From NCBI GenBank assembly GCA_019753155.1, contig JAIELG010000045.1:1-47020 (forward strand): a stretch of DNA of 47,020 nucleotides, read 5' to 3'. Made by a program: the position numbers and the translations under genes. The stretch comes from Burkholderiales bacterium. Lineage in GTDB: Bacteria; Pseudomonadota; Gammaproteobacteria; Burkholderiales; JABEVD01. Below, piece after piece: positions 27,221-36,083 of the stretch (the first letter of the stretch is position 1; each line of letters opens with the position of its first letter). The notes below the pieces were generated by a model, which was given only the letters and a program-made list of their open reading frames with translations, was not told where the DNA came from and searched no databases.

Positions 27221-28765
27221 TCAACATTCCTTGATTTGTCGCGGCATCCGAATATAGGCTACCCCCATGCCTGCCACAGCCCAATACACGGTCGGGATGA
27301 CGGTAATGCTGCTGACGGTGTAAATGGTGATCAGGATGGCAAGCAGAACCGCAAATAGCGCCAGTCCCAACAGGTAATGCTCGTCTTCCAGGGAATTGGT
27401 CCTGGCCCTGAACAATATTGCCCCGAAGAGATAGTGTTCGTTCTGCTGCGAACGAAACTGGCGCAGTGGTTTATAGAGCCCCCAGAGAATGCTGAGGAAG
27501 AAGCCTGCGAACAGACCCAGGCCGATCAGTCCATATTCGAGCGCGATGCCAAGATAACTGTTGACGATATCGATGATGCCCTGTCCTTGAATCATGGATT
27601 GCATTTCTGGGGTATCCAGAAAATTTACGGAACCCATCAGGGGATTTTGCTTGATGACGCTCAACGCATTGACAAACAGACGTTCGCGGTATGCCACGTT
27701 TTCACTGTCTACGTGCCCAACAAACGGCAGCAGGTCGATGATCTTCTCACCGCCCGGCAAAGTTAATGCCAGTATTACTCCAGTCATGCAGCCTGCAGCC
27801 AGCTTGGTCAAATTCCTTTTTGCGTTGGGTCCCATGCTTGTGAACACAATCAACAGGAACGCAGTGCCGATCCAGGGGCCGCGCGATAATGCTGCGAATG
27901 AGCCGCATGCAAGCAGCATAAGCGACAAATTCCGCATGAACCTGTTCGAAATGTAGCGCTGCAAGAACAAATATAGGCCGATACCCACCATTACAACAAA
28001 ACCCAGAGGAATCGGCTGGCCCGTGGTGGCCAAGGCGCGCAATGAATCTCCCCTCATCAGGTAATTCGACATGTCGATTTTTGCGCCCAGAGATTCGCCT
28101 ATCGAGGAATAAAGCAGTTGGTGGCTTGCATATTCATAGATTGCAGCGCCGGACAATAGCAGCACGGCAAGGACAAACGCAGAGCATGCCTTCTTGAACT
28201 GGTCGATGTCGCGCAGGGATCGGCTGATCACATAATAGGGCAGGAAAACATCGATGAATGCATAAAAACCCTCACGCAATGCATCGGTAAGCGTCCTGTT
28301 GCGTATCTGCAATATCAAGGTAAGCAGGATATAAGCCATCAGCAGTTTTTCCGTTGGCGATCGCCCAAAAGGGAGTTTGTCATCCTGCTTTGAAATGGCG
28401 AGGAACGTCGGCAACAGGATGGCAAATTCCAGCAACCTTGTGGGATTCATGACAAAAAGATGGTCCATGAAACCCAGCCCCGGAACCTTGTCCCATACCG
28501 GTGGCATGACGAAAAGCAGCGAGAAATAAAGCGCGACTGCATTACATTCGCGCAGCCGGGTGAGGTGAATGGCAATGGCGCTGAGAAGAATATAAAGCCA
28601 GAAGTTATGGGAAAGAAATACAATAAAGGTGATGGCGAGCCACAGATTCCTGCGTCGATTGAATTCATCATCGGGTAGCAGGCCTGCAAAGGCCGGTTTG
28701 ACGACCATGAATATCAGGATCGATATGGCGGCAATAATGGAAAGCGCTATTAAACTTTCTGACAT
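27221..28765 (-). CDS. O-antigen ligase/Wzy polymerase-like membrane protein
   Basis: 514 residues with about twelve membrane segments and a large periplasmic loop (roughly residues 320-410), the O-antigen ligase-like superfamily pattern. It includes ALSRGPWIGTAFLL, where an arginine after a helix is typical. It follows epsI by 49 bases and is the probable polymerase for the XrtB-linked EPS. Near the C-terminus two similar stretches, NEHYLFGAILF and DEHYLLGLALF, stand eight residues apart, possibly an old internal duplication. The window has another Wzy-like gene at 238-1647. Confidence 0.85.
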   Translation of the reverse strand: MSESLIALSIIAAISILIFMVVKPAFAGLLPDDEFNRRRNLWLAITFIVFLSHNFWLYILLSAIAIHLTRLRECNAVALYFSLLFVMPPVWDKVPGLGFMDHLFVMNPTRLLEFAILLPTFLAISKQDDKLPFGRSPTEKLLMAYILLTLILQIRNRTLTDALREGFYAFIDVFLPYYVISRSLRDIDQFKKACSAFVLAVLLLSGAAIYEYASHQLLYSSIGESLGAKIDMSNYLMRGDSLRALATTGQPIPLGFVVMVGIGLYLFLQRYISNRFMRNLSLMLLACGSFAALSRGPWIGTAFLLIVFTSMGPNAKRNLTKLAAGCMTGVILALTLPGGEKIIDLLPFVGHVDSENVAYRERLFVNALSVIKQNPLMGSVNFLDTPEMQSMIQGQGIIDIVNSYLGIALEYGLIGLGLFAGFFLSILWGLYKPLRQFRSQQNEHYLFGAILFRARTNSLEDEHYLLGLALFAVLLAILITIYTVSSITVIPTVYWAVAGMGVAYIRMPRQIKEC

Positions 28766-28814
28766 GGTTTTGTCGACCGTCTGCGTTTCGCGCGATTATC
28801 TGTGCGGGCAGCCG

Positions 28815-29507
28815 CTAGGATGATTGGCCTTCGAAATGTCCCACAAGGTGAGCCCGGTCTTCCTTGCTCATGGCGGAGAGCATTTTTCGGATGAAATCAT
28901 CGTGGACTGGATATGCGCCCTGCGCATCCGGGCTTATGGACGAAACGCGAACGAGCATCCCGTCCGGCACTTCCCCAGTCAATCCATAGCGCAATTGCGC
29001 AAGCTTCACTTCCATGCCTACTACGGCTTCATCACCCACCCTGACCCAGTAAGTGATAGGTTCCTTGCGGTCCTCTCGAACGGCGAACAGGCGCTTGACC
29101 GGTAAGCTCCCGAATGTTGTGACCAGCGTATCCTGATGAACTTTCTGCATCTGGAATCCATTGGCAGCGTAGCAGGTCTCCGGGTGATGAACCTGAAGTT
29201 CCTTGCTTTGGGATCCGCCATAGGCGATCGTAAGCATGATGAGCGTGCCATGGGAGTTCTGGTAGTTCCTGGTCAGGATTTGCCCATATAATTTGTTTTC
29301 TTCGGCTGAAATTACCGGGTTTACAATGCCTATAAATGTCGGTGCCATCTTCCAGTCGCCGAACTGGGTGGGGACGATCTTTTCGAGGCGCCAGGCAGGA
29401 ATTGGACTCGCCAGTTTTTTTGTCGGTTTCATGTATTGGACCGATGCAGACGCAAGAATCATCAGAATGCCAATCAAAAAAACTTTTTTGCTTGTGCCCG
29501 ATATCAT
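28815..29507 (-). CDS. epsI: EpsI family exosortase-associated protein
   Basis: 230 residues from the ATG at 29507, which has GGAAGG eight bases upstream and overlaps the xrtB stop as ATGA; the open frame extends upstream but only inside xrtB. One N-terminal membrane segment (about 8-25) precedes a periplasmic domain with YGGSQSKELQVHHPETCY, the conserved HxPExC(Y)-type signature of EpsI proteins. EpsI stands next to, or is fused to, exosortases and is needed for EPS or PEP-CTERM handling in an undefined way. Confidence 0.93.
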   Translation of the reverse strand: MISGTSKKVFLIGILMILASASVQYMKPTKKLASPIPAWRLEKIVPTQFGDWKMAPTFIGIVNPVISAEENKLYGQILTRNYQNSHGTLIMLTIAYGGSQSKELQVHHPETCYAANGFQMQKVHQDTLVTTFGSLPVKRLFAVREDRKEPITYWVRVGDEAVVGMEVKLAQLRYGLTGEVPDGMLVRVSSISPDAQGAYPVHDDFIRKMLSAMSKEDRAHLVGHFEGQSS

Positions 29508-30367
29508 TTGTTTCCTTCCGGCAGCAACTTTCGAACCTGGAGAATCAGTCCATCCAGAAGGACAAATGACATGAGTGCAGCCAGGAAGAGGACAAATCCG
29601 GCTGCCTTGTGAGCAAAGCCCTGGCCGACTTCGTCCCCGAAATAATAGGTGATCAACACCAACAGGACAACCCGTATTACATTCGAAAAAAACGCGATGG
29701 GGATAATGCTTCCCAGCAGAAGACCGTTGTGAAGCCAGCCGGGACGCTGGGCAACGTAGATATAGAACAGACCCAACGCGCTCAGGCTGAACATCGAATA
29801 AAGTCCGGAACAGGCATCCGCAACGAGAAGTTGATAGGGGCCTATCGACAGAACCACCCCATCTCTGGCTATGGGATAGCCCAGCCAATACATGGTGTTT
29901 TCGGCCAGTACCGAGACATTCTGCTTGAGTGGTCCGGTCAGGCCTTCAATTACAAATTGTGGCAGTGGGATGAGAAACAGCAGAAACAGCAGTGGATACC
30001 AGAATTTTTTTGCAGTGCCTGCCCCATATATAATCAACAGGATTCCGAGAAGCAATGGAATTTGCGATCCCAGCTCGAACATGTAAACGCTTTGCGAGCG
30101 GCCAAATATGTAAAGAATCAAACCGACAAAGAGCAGCGCATATCCGGTTGCAGGGTTTTGTTTCTGTCCTGTGGCAAACAGATTCGATCGCAGCTTCCAA
30201 ACCAGCCATAACGTTACGATCAGTACGATAGGCCCATGTGCATTTTCTTCACTGGGCCAATATTGCTTCGCAAGGGTCAGGTAAGTCGGCACATATAATG
30301 CGAGCAGTCCGAGCAAAATCGGCCATGACCTCATTAAACCATCTCTTAAATCCACATGAGTTGTCAT
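29504..30367 (-). CDS. xrtB: Exosortase B
   Basis: 287 residues, all helical membrane segments. The catalytic triad of exosortases is visible: Cys186 in VADACSGLYSMF, Arg232 in NVIRVVLL and His253 in FAHKAAG. It is a membrane transpeptidase/protease acting on PEP-CTERM tails. Subtype B (EpsH) is inferred from the epsE-epsF-epsG-xrtB-epsI order, known from methanolan-type EPS loci. Likely substrates are the proteins at 8840-9451 and 9576-10175. It starts 12 bases after epsG and overlaps epsI. Confidence 0.95.
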   Translation of the reverse strand: MTTHVDLRDGLMRSWPILLGLLALYVPTYLTLAKQYWPSEENAHGPIVLIVTLWLVWKLRSNLFATGQKQNPATGYALLFVGLILYIFGRSQSVYMFELGSQIPLLLGILLIIYGAGTAKKFWYPLLFLLFLIPLPQFVIEGLTGPLKQNVSVLAENTMYWLGYPIARDGVVLSIGPYQLLVADACSGLYSMFSLSALGLFYIYVAQRPGWLHNGLLLGSIIPIAFFSNVIRVVLLVLITYYFGDEVGQGFAHKAAGFVLFLAALMSFVLLDGLILQVRKLLPEGNK

Positions 30368-30379
30368 GGGTAAAGTCCG

Positions 30380-31243
30380 CTAAAATTCATTTAATATCGC
30401 CCCTATGACCTCAATGCCCGAGCGAGTCATGCTTTCAGCCTGAAGTTTTATCTGCGAGACCAGGGTGTGGTTTTTGCGCGCCAGTATCATGGCTGCCCCG
30501 GCTCGTGCGGCAACAACGTGGGCATCCGAAAAATCGGAAGCGGCCGGCGTATCGATAAGAATGACATCATATTCCTTGTTGATGCTGCCCAGGAAATCCG
30601 TCAATGCCGGGCGCCCCAGAAGCTCCTGTGGATTCGGAGGGGTCGGCCCCGAAGTCATGATGGAGAGGTCGACGAAACTGTCGACCCTCTGGATCTCCGC
30701 AACGGCATCTCTTCCCGCGAGAAACGAAGAAAGTCCCCTGCGATTATTCAATTTGAACAGTTCATGTTGAAAGGGATGCCGCATATCCGCGTCGATCAGC
30801 AGCGTGCGCTCTCCCAACTGGGAAAAAACAATAGCTAAATTGGCCGCAAGAAAGCTTCGCCCTTCCCCGCGTTCAGGGCTGATGAATGAGAGCATCTTGC
30901 GGCCTGGCCGTTCCGTTGACAGCCTCCTTATCATCAATTGGCTGCGCAGCTTGCGCAATGTTTCGACTTGGTGGCAATAGGGGTCATAGGCTGCAACCAG
31001 CATGTCTGAAACCCTTTTGTCATCCTTCAGCAGGTAGGGGTAGTCGTATTGACTCGCAAGGGCATACTGTATATCCGCATGGGTCAACAGGCCAAGATGG
31101 ATTGCTGCATCGCCAAAACGGAGGTTCTCAGCTTCCTGCAGTTGTAATATTTTTTCCATTTCATCGACCGAGAGCTTGCCCGAATCAGTCAGGATTGCGC
31201 CGATCGACCTGCCATATGATGTTGCTTGCGCTTTGTCTGTCAT
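30380..31243 (-). CDS. epsG: Chain-length determinant tyrosine kinase-like protein EpsG
   Basis: 287 residues from the ATG at 31243, which overlaps the epsF stop (ATGA); the open frame runs further upstream within epsF but is not coding there. The N-terminal half resembles a GspE/MshE N-like domain. The C-terminal half is a BY-kinase/ParA-type ATPase with GEGRS (126-130) in place of the usual GKS/T Walker A, and Walker A' LLIDADMRH (148-156). No C-terminal tyrosine cluster is present (it ends AILNEF). It probably works with EpsF to control polymer length and export; kinase activity is uncertain. Confidence 0.92.
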   Translation of the reverse strand: MTDKAQATSYGRSIGAILTDSGKLSVDEMEKILQLQEAENLRFGDAAIHLGLLTHADIQYALASQYDYPYLLKDDKRVSDMLVAAYDPYCHQVETLRKLRSQLMIRRLSTERPGRKMLSFISPERGEGRSFLAANLAIVFSQLGERTLLIDADMRHPFQHELFKLNNRRGLSSFLAGRDAVAEIQRVDSFVDLSIMTSGPTPPNPQELLGRPALTDFLGSINKEYDVILIDTPAASDFSDAHVVAARAGAAMILARKNHTLVSQIKLQAESMTRSGIEVIGAILNEF

Positions 31244-32691
31244 CTGGAACCTGTCTTTGGCTTCAACCTGAGTTTCCTGAGCCTCATCGTGCCGAAATTG
31301 AATTTCATTTTGCTGATAAATTTCATGAGCCATGCTTTTGTCGGCTCCGAATTCGATGTGAAGTGAATCAGCACGGGTAGGCCTGTAGACATTCCGAGTG
31401 TCTCGGCGGTCCTGACGCGGTAGTCGAGCATTTCCCATACGAGGATGGCGCCAAGTCCCCCCATGGTTCCCAGGAAAATAGAGACCAGAAAATTCTTGAG
31501 CATTTTCGGAGAAGAGGGTTCCGTCGGTTCTATCGCTGATGACAGAAGCGAAATATTGGTTTGATTGGATTGGCTCTGCAGATTGCTTTCCGTATAGTGC
31601 AGCATGACCATGTCATAGGCCTTTTGGGCTGAATCCACATCATTCTTGAGTGTTTCCAGATGGTTTCTCTTTTTTGAGTCTTCAATGACCTGCCGTTTGT
31701 GAGCCTCAATGGTTGCCTTGAGTTCGAGTTCTTTTTGCTTGTTGACCGTATTTTCAGTCTTGAAGCTATCCATGATTTGCTGTGACTCTTCCTTCAATTG
31801 CTGCTTGAGAACCGAGACTTGCTCTTTGGCTGCTTTGTACTGCGGGTGGTTTTTACCCAGAGTTTGTCCCAGTTCCTGCAATTTGCCTTCCTGGGTGTCG
31901 ATTTTCTCCTTGATACTCTGGATGAGGGGATTGCGGATGATATCCGGCATGGTATCTGCCGAACTCGCGTACATGCTCCTGCTCCGGACATCGACAGCCT
32001 CGCCTTCCATCGCGGATAACTGACTGGATAGCTGCGAGATTTTGTCATGATCGACGCTGGATTGATGCCCATCGGGAAGCACGATGCCGGTCTCTTGCTG
32101 GTACTCCGTAAGATTGGCCTGTGCTTTTAGCAACTCGTCCCGAAATCCCTTCACCCTGTCCTGAAACCAGGCGGCATACTGCTTTGCCGGTTCAACTTTC
32201 AATTCGAGATTGGTGTCGATATAGGACTGCGCGAAAGCATTGGCCATTGCTGTAGCAAAGGCCGGGTCTTTTGCCATGTAGGTGATGTCGATGATGTTGC
32301 TCCCCTGCACGGGCTTGACGCTGAGTCCGCGCTTCAAAAGCTCTCCCAGCCACACGATCAGTGTGCCTTTTCCTTTCGTCTCGCTGATCCACTGCTTTCT
32401 GATCGCCGGGTTCTCATCGAGCTTGAGTTGCCTGACAACCATTTGTGCAACCCGGTTGCTGCTGATAATGTTGACCTGTGTCGGCATGTAACTTTCCGTT
32501 CTGCCGCTGGGCAAGTCAGTTCCGATAAGCGAGTCGGGGATTTTGACATCCAGCAGCACGGATGTCGTTGCCTCATAGCTTTTGGGACGTGTCACGCTGT
32601 AAACGAGCATCGCTGCCACGGTTACGATCAAGATGAAGACTCCAAGCTTGTAGCGAGCCTGAAGAATCAGCAGGAACTGTTGGAGGTTCAT
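31240..32691 (-). CDS. epsF: Chain-length determinant protein EpsF (Wzz-like)
   Basis: 483 residues. The N-terminal membrane segment (about 15-33) is followed by a Wzz domain start (SYEATTSVLLD). A long periplasmic coiled-coil section (about 180-370, rich in K, E and Q) leads to a second membrane segment near 415-435 with KNFLVSIFLGTMGGLGAIL. This is the polysaccharide co-polymerase architecture. The protein sits in the inner membrane and sets chain length with EpsG and the EpsE channel. GGGGA lies upstream of the ATG. It starts 20 bases after epsE and overlaps epsG by four. Confidence 0.94.
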   Translation of the reverse strand: MNLQQFLLILQARYKLGVFILIVTVAAMLVYSVTRPKSYEATTSVLLDVKIPDSLIGTDLPSGRTESYMPTQVNIISSNRVAQMVVRQLKLDENPAIRKQWISETKGKGTLIVWLGELLKRGLSVKPVQGSNIIDITYMAKDPAFATAMANAFAQSYIDTNLELKVEPAKQYAAWFQDRVKGFRDELLKAQANLTEYQQETGIVLPDGHQSSVDHDKISQLSSQLSAMEGEAVDVRSRSMYASSADTMPDIIRNPLIQSIKEKIDTQEGKLQELGQTLGKNHPQYKAAKEQVSVLKQQLKEESQQIMDSFKTENTVNKQKELELKATIEAHKRQVIEDSKKRNHLETLKNDVDSAQKAYDMVMLHYTESNLQSQSNQTNISLLSSAIEPTEPSSPKMLKNFLVSIFLGTMGGLGAILVWEMLDYRVRTAETLGMSTGLPVLIHFTSNSEPTKAWLMKFISKMKFNFGTMRLRKLRLKPKTGSR

Positions 32692-32711
32692 GAATGTCCC
32701 CGTGTCTGAAC

Positions 32712-33518
32712 TTAGAAAAGACTTTCGTGAATATAGAGGACATCGTCAGCATGAATCGGTTCCAACACATCGGGGGACATTTTGACGGTTTTCCCATTGT
32801 CGTCGGAACGGTATATCGTCAATCCCCGCTCGGTTCCGCGCTGGGTCAGGCCGCCGGCTTCCGCTAACGCACGCATCACGTTCATGTTTTTTTCTATGCG
32901 ATAGGACCCGGGGCGCTGGATTTCGCCGTAAATGTAAAATTTAGGAGCGCGATGAACGTAGATGATATCTCCACCCCTGAGCAGGATATCATCGTCTCGT
33001 TTGTTATCGAGAAACATCCCGACGATATCGATTTCTTTGCGGAATGTCTTGCCGTCGCGTTCCCCGACCAGGATGATTGAATCAGCCCCGCCTGCCGATA
33101 TCCCACCCGCATCAGCCAGGATATTGCTGACTTTCATGTCGAAAGTCTCGAGCGGATACAATCCGGGTTTGTTTACCTGCCCCAACACAGAAACCCGATT
33201 GCCCAGTATTTTTGTCGGCACTATGTTGACCTGCGGATCCTGGACGAAGCCCCCTGCCTGAAACAGGCCGGCTATTTTCTGTTCCGCGGCAAAAATTGTC
33301 ATGCCACCCAGTGCGACCTTGCCTATCAATGGGTAGGAAATGAAGCCGCTTTCCGAAACTCGGACTTCCTTGGTAAGGTCGGGATTTGGAAAAACAGATA
33401 TATGGATGATGTCGCCCGCCCCCAGTCTGTAATCATTGGATTCATCGGCATATCCCGAAATCCCATGGGTCATGACGCACAACAAAAACAGCAGGCGAAG
33501 GATTCTATTGCAATTCAT
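32712..33518 (-). CDS. epsE: Polysaccharide export protein EpsE (Wza-like)
   Basis: 268 residues from the ATG at 33518; a GTG at 33554 would prepend 12 residues that spoil the signal peptide. The signal peptide (about 1-24, ending SGYA) carries no lipobox. The poly_export domain begins YRLGAGDIIHISVFPNPDLTKEV; SLBB-type repeats follow (NRVSVLGQVNKPGLYPL, FYIYGEIQRPGSYRI). It forms the periplasmic/outer-membrane export channel of the EPS. No clear Shine-Dalgarno sequence lies before the ATG. It is the first gene of the minus-strand eps operon. Confidence 0.93.
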   Translation of the reverse strand: MNCNRILRLLFLLCVMTHGISGYADESNDYRLGAGDIIHISVFPNPDLTKEVRVSESGFISYPLIGKVALGGMTIFAAEQKIAGLFQAGGFVQDPQVNIVPTKILGNRVSVLGQVNKPGLYPLETFDMKVSNILADAGGISAGGADSIILVGERDGKTFRKEIDIVGMFLDNKRDDDILLRGGDIIYVHRAPKFYIYGEIQRPGSYRIEKNMNVMRALAEAGGLTQRGTERGLTIYRSDDNGKTVKMSPDVLEPIHADDVLYIHESLF

Positions 33519-34142
33519 AAATGCTCGGAGGTGGAGTCTTAGGGTTGAGCACACAGGTGCTTTGAGTGTTCACTAACAGGCTGCTGCAAAACCATTGCGC
33601 TTGCCATCAACTGTGTTAAAAAATGGCTTAAAATGCGGGGTCGCGAAACGATAAACTTCGCTTCTTCGCCATCTTCTGCCTTGTCCTGCCTGCGCTCATA
33701 AGCTTTTTCAGCAGCCTGTTTAATGCTTGTCCTGAACGTGACCGGCCAAGCGCGCCGCTCATGGAACCGAAAAAATGCGAATGCCCGGTGGTTTCTCATC
33801 AAGTGAATCACACGATATTGAAGCCATTGTTTGCTATCTCCAAGCGACATTTTCGCCATAAAGTTTAAAGCTTGTCAAATAGTTCCGAAGGCGAATCAGC
33901 GTTCGCATTCTATATCGGGAACATGACAGCTTAATGAAAGATTTGCCGGGTTTTTGCCCGTGCCGGTCTCGATCCCCGGCGTTACAAGAAGGCTGCCCCG
34001 ATTACCAGGCGTTACAAAAAGTTACGGAAAATACATAAGCCATCGAAGCGGGTGGTTTATCGTGTTGCTCACCAGGGACACGGATCGAAATACATCGATC
34101 CGGTTTCATCGCTGTACCGGAAATTAGAGCAAGGGGCAAAGC
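33519..34142. other. eps operon leader and sulfotransferase upstream region
   Basis: 624 bases without a convincing gene between the divergent epsE and sulfotransferase genes. It contains the MITE-like element (33574-33721). A possible minus-strand promoter (TTGACA at 33873-33878, GAAAAT at 33849-33854, 18-base spacer) lies about 330 bases before epsE. A 10-mer direct repeat GGCGTTACAA occurs at 33978-33987 and 34008-34017. A 106-codon minus-strand open frame here looks unlike a real protein and crosses the whole MITE. Confidence 0.5.
33574..33721. mobile_element. MITE-like element with 17-bp terminal inverted repeats
   Basis: AACAGGCTGCTGCAAAA at 33575-33591 is matched by its reverse complement at 33704-33720 with one mismatch. 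The roughly 145-base interval encodes no transposase. Short size, terminal inverted repeats and CAGGCTGCTG-type ends are typical of non-autonomous MITEs mobilised by an IS elsewhere in the genome. No clear target-site duplication is visible beyond a possible TA. It lies in the leader of the eps operon and may affect its transcription. Confidence 0.65.
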
Positions 34143-35084
34143 ATGCATCGCAAATTACCTGTTTTCCTGGTTGGTTCCGAAAGGTCCGGGACTACACTGC
34201 TGCGTTTGATGCTGGACCATCACCCGGAGATTGCTTTTAATCTCGAATCGGATTTCCTGACAACCCGGATTTCGGATGACGGGGTGTTTCCTGAAGTTGG
34301 TGATTATATCGAGTTCTTGAGAAACGACCGCGTTTTCCTGCACAGCCGTTTCGAAATCAGGGATGGTCTCGACTTCGTGGGCTTGGCGCATGATTTTCTT
34401 GAACAAAAGCGGATGCGCGATCGAAAGGCGATTGCTGGTGCGACTGTTCATTATCAATTCAGCAAACTTGGCGGAATCTGGCCGAGGGCGAAATATATCC
34501 ATCTGTTTCGGGACGGACGTGATGTCGCCCATTCGGTGGTGCAGATGGGGTGGGCAGGAAATGCTTATGTTGGTGCGGACTGGTGGTTGAAGGCGGAAAC
34601 CGAATGGGAAAATTATCGCGCAACCCTTGGGGAAGGATCATGGATAGAGGTGCGTTACGAGGAGCTCATTGCAAATCCTGTGGAGCAGTTAACCCGGATT
34701 TGCCATTTTATTGGGGTCGATTACAGTTCCCGCATGTTCGACTATGTCAAGCATACCTCTTACAGGATGCCTGATCTTGCCTTGACCTATCAATGGAAAC
34801 ATAAATTGTGCAAGGAAGAGATTCAGAAGCTTGAAGCAAGAATCGGCGACAGGCTTCTGTCGAAGGGGTATGGCCTAAGCGGGTACCCGAGGATTGAACT
34901 GTCGAGGGTGGAAAAACGATACCTCCGTATGCATTCGAAAGTCGGGGCGTTGGGCTACAGGTTACGGAAGTACGGCGCAATGCTGCTGATTCAGTACAAC
35001 ATGGCAAGGCGGCTTGGGCGTAAAGAGTGGAGCAGTCGCATTGGCTATATGCTGAATGCAATAGATGATGCCTATATAAAATAG
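34143..35084 (+). CDS. PAPS-dependent sulfotransferase
   Basis: 313 residues. The 5'-phosphosulfate loop GSERSGTT (11-18) and the 3'-phosphate-binding segment LFRDGRDVAHS (RDGRD at 123-127) are both intact, and EVRYEELIANP follows. It moves sulfate from PAPS to a carbohydrate or other hydroxyl acceptor in the cytosol. AAGGGG lies seven bases before the ATG. It is divergent from the eps operon, so sulfation of the EPS or a lipid-linked precursor is plausible but not shown. Confidence 0.9.
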   Translation: MHRKLPVFLVGSERSGTTLLRLMLDHHPEIAFNLESDFLTTRISDDGVFPEVGDYIEFLRNDRVFLHSRFEIRDGLDFVGLAHDFLEQKRMRDRKAIAGATVHYQFSKLGGIWPRAKYIHLFRDGRDVAHSVVQMGWAGNAYVGADWWLKAETEWENYRATLGEGSWIEVRYEELIANPVEQLTRICHFIGVDYSSRMFDYVKHTSYRMPDLALTYQWKHKLCKEEIQKLEARIGDRLLSKGYGLSGYPRIELSRVEKRYLRMHSKVGALGYRLRKYGAMLLIQYNMARRLGRKEWSSRIGYMLNAIDDAYIK

Positions 35085-35162
35085 TTGCGCAGAGCATACA
35101 TCACAAATGATTCATAATCCTGAGCTATACTTTCCAGTCACCATCCAGATGATGACCAAGAC

Positions 35163-36076
35163 ATGGGAAGCGCTCAATTTGTAGAACGGACTGCGTGCAT
35201 CAGTTGCAATTCCAGCAGGCTTTCGGAATTGTCCGGGGGATTGTTCGACGACAGCCCGTTGCATGACTTCATATCGGCGGATCCATGGGGCGAGAGCCCC
35301 GTCCCATATCTGCATGGCAAACGGTGGAGTTATGTGCGGTGCGATGAGTGCGGGCAGGCATTTCATAGACACATCCTCGATCCGGACTGGAATGAGCGGC
35401 GATTTTCGCAATGGATGACGCAAGAGGCTATAGAAACTTTCGAGCGCTGCCTCAAGACGCCCGATAAGCTGTTCGAGAAGGCTGCGCAGAACACAAGGCA
35501 TGTTTTGCAGTTGGAGCAACTCACCAGGAATTTGCGCAATGGTGCGCCGGTCCGCATCCTCGATTTTGGTTGCGGGTATGGGGAATTTCTTGCGCTGTGC
35601 GAATTGTATGGATTCGAAACGTATGGAGTGGACCGCTCCTCCGCAAAGCGCGACAACGGACGATTCGGCAGGGTGGTCCCGGAGATTGACGATCTCAGGG
35701 AGGCGGGGATATCTGCCTTCCACGTTCTTACCTTGTTCGAGGTTCTCGAGCACCTCGATGATCCCAGATCGCTTCTCGAAGCGCTCAGGGAATATCTGGT
35801 CACAGGTGGCATACTGGTTCTCGAAACGCCGGATTGTTCCGGAGTGGATGGGATTAGAACGCGCGAGGATATCTCAAGATTCATCCGCTTGAGCACATTA
35901 ACGGTTTTACGGCTGCAACAATGCGTCAGTTTGCCGGGCGATTGGGGTTTACGCCGATCAGCAAACCCGTCAGCCATGTTACAAGCAGTCCGGTTCGCGT
36001 GGCCAAGACCGAGATCAAGCGCGTTCTCGGCGGCGCATTGAAGCGCACCACTCAACAGTATTTCAGAAAACTTTAG
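35163..36076 (+). pseudogene. Zinc-ribbon SAM methyltransferase with a one-base frameshift
   Basis: The frame from 35163 encodes an N-terminal cysteine cluster (C12, C15, C60, C63), a class I SAM motif RILDFGCGYG (131-140) and LFEVLEHLDDP. After GIRTRED the frame turns into an Arg/Ser-rich tail ending at 36041. Shifting by one base near 35870 restores a family-like C-terminus, IHPLEHINGFTAATMRQFAG, running to a TAG at 36074-36076. The likely ancestral codons gave REDYLKIHPLEH, so a single T seems lost. The repaired protein would have 304 residues. This is either a recent inactivating mutation or a sequencing error. Confidence 0.8.
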
Positions 36077-36083
36077 GCTTGGC

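Noticed and set aside
28815-29888. Longer 357-codon version of epsI
   Set aside because: The extra N-terminal part lies wholly inside xrtB in another frame; the ATG at 29507 has a good ribosome binding site and the expected EpsI length.
30380-31438. Longer 352-codon version of epsG
   Set aside because: The extra part lies inside epsF in another frame; the ATG at 31243 gives the expected start and an ATGA overlap.
33539-33859. 106-codon minus-strand frame upstream of epsE
   Set aside because: It spans the MITE-like element and its flanks, has no homology I recognise, and its composition is unlike a folded protein.
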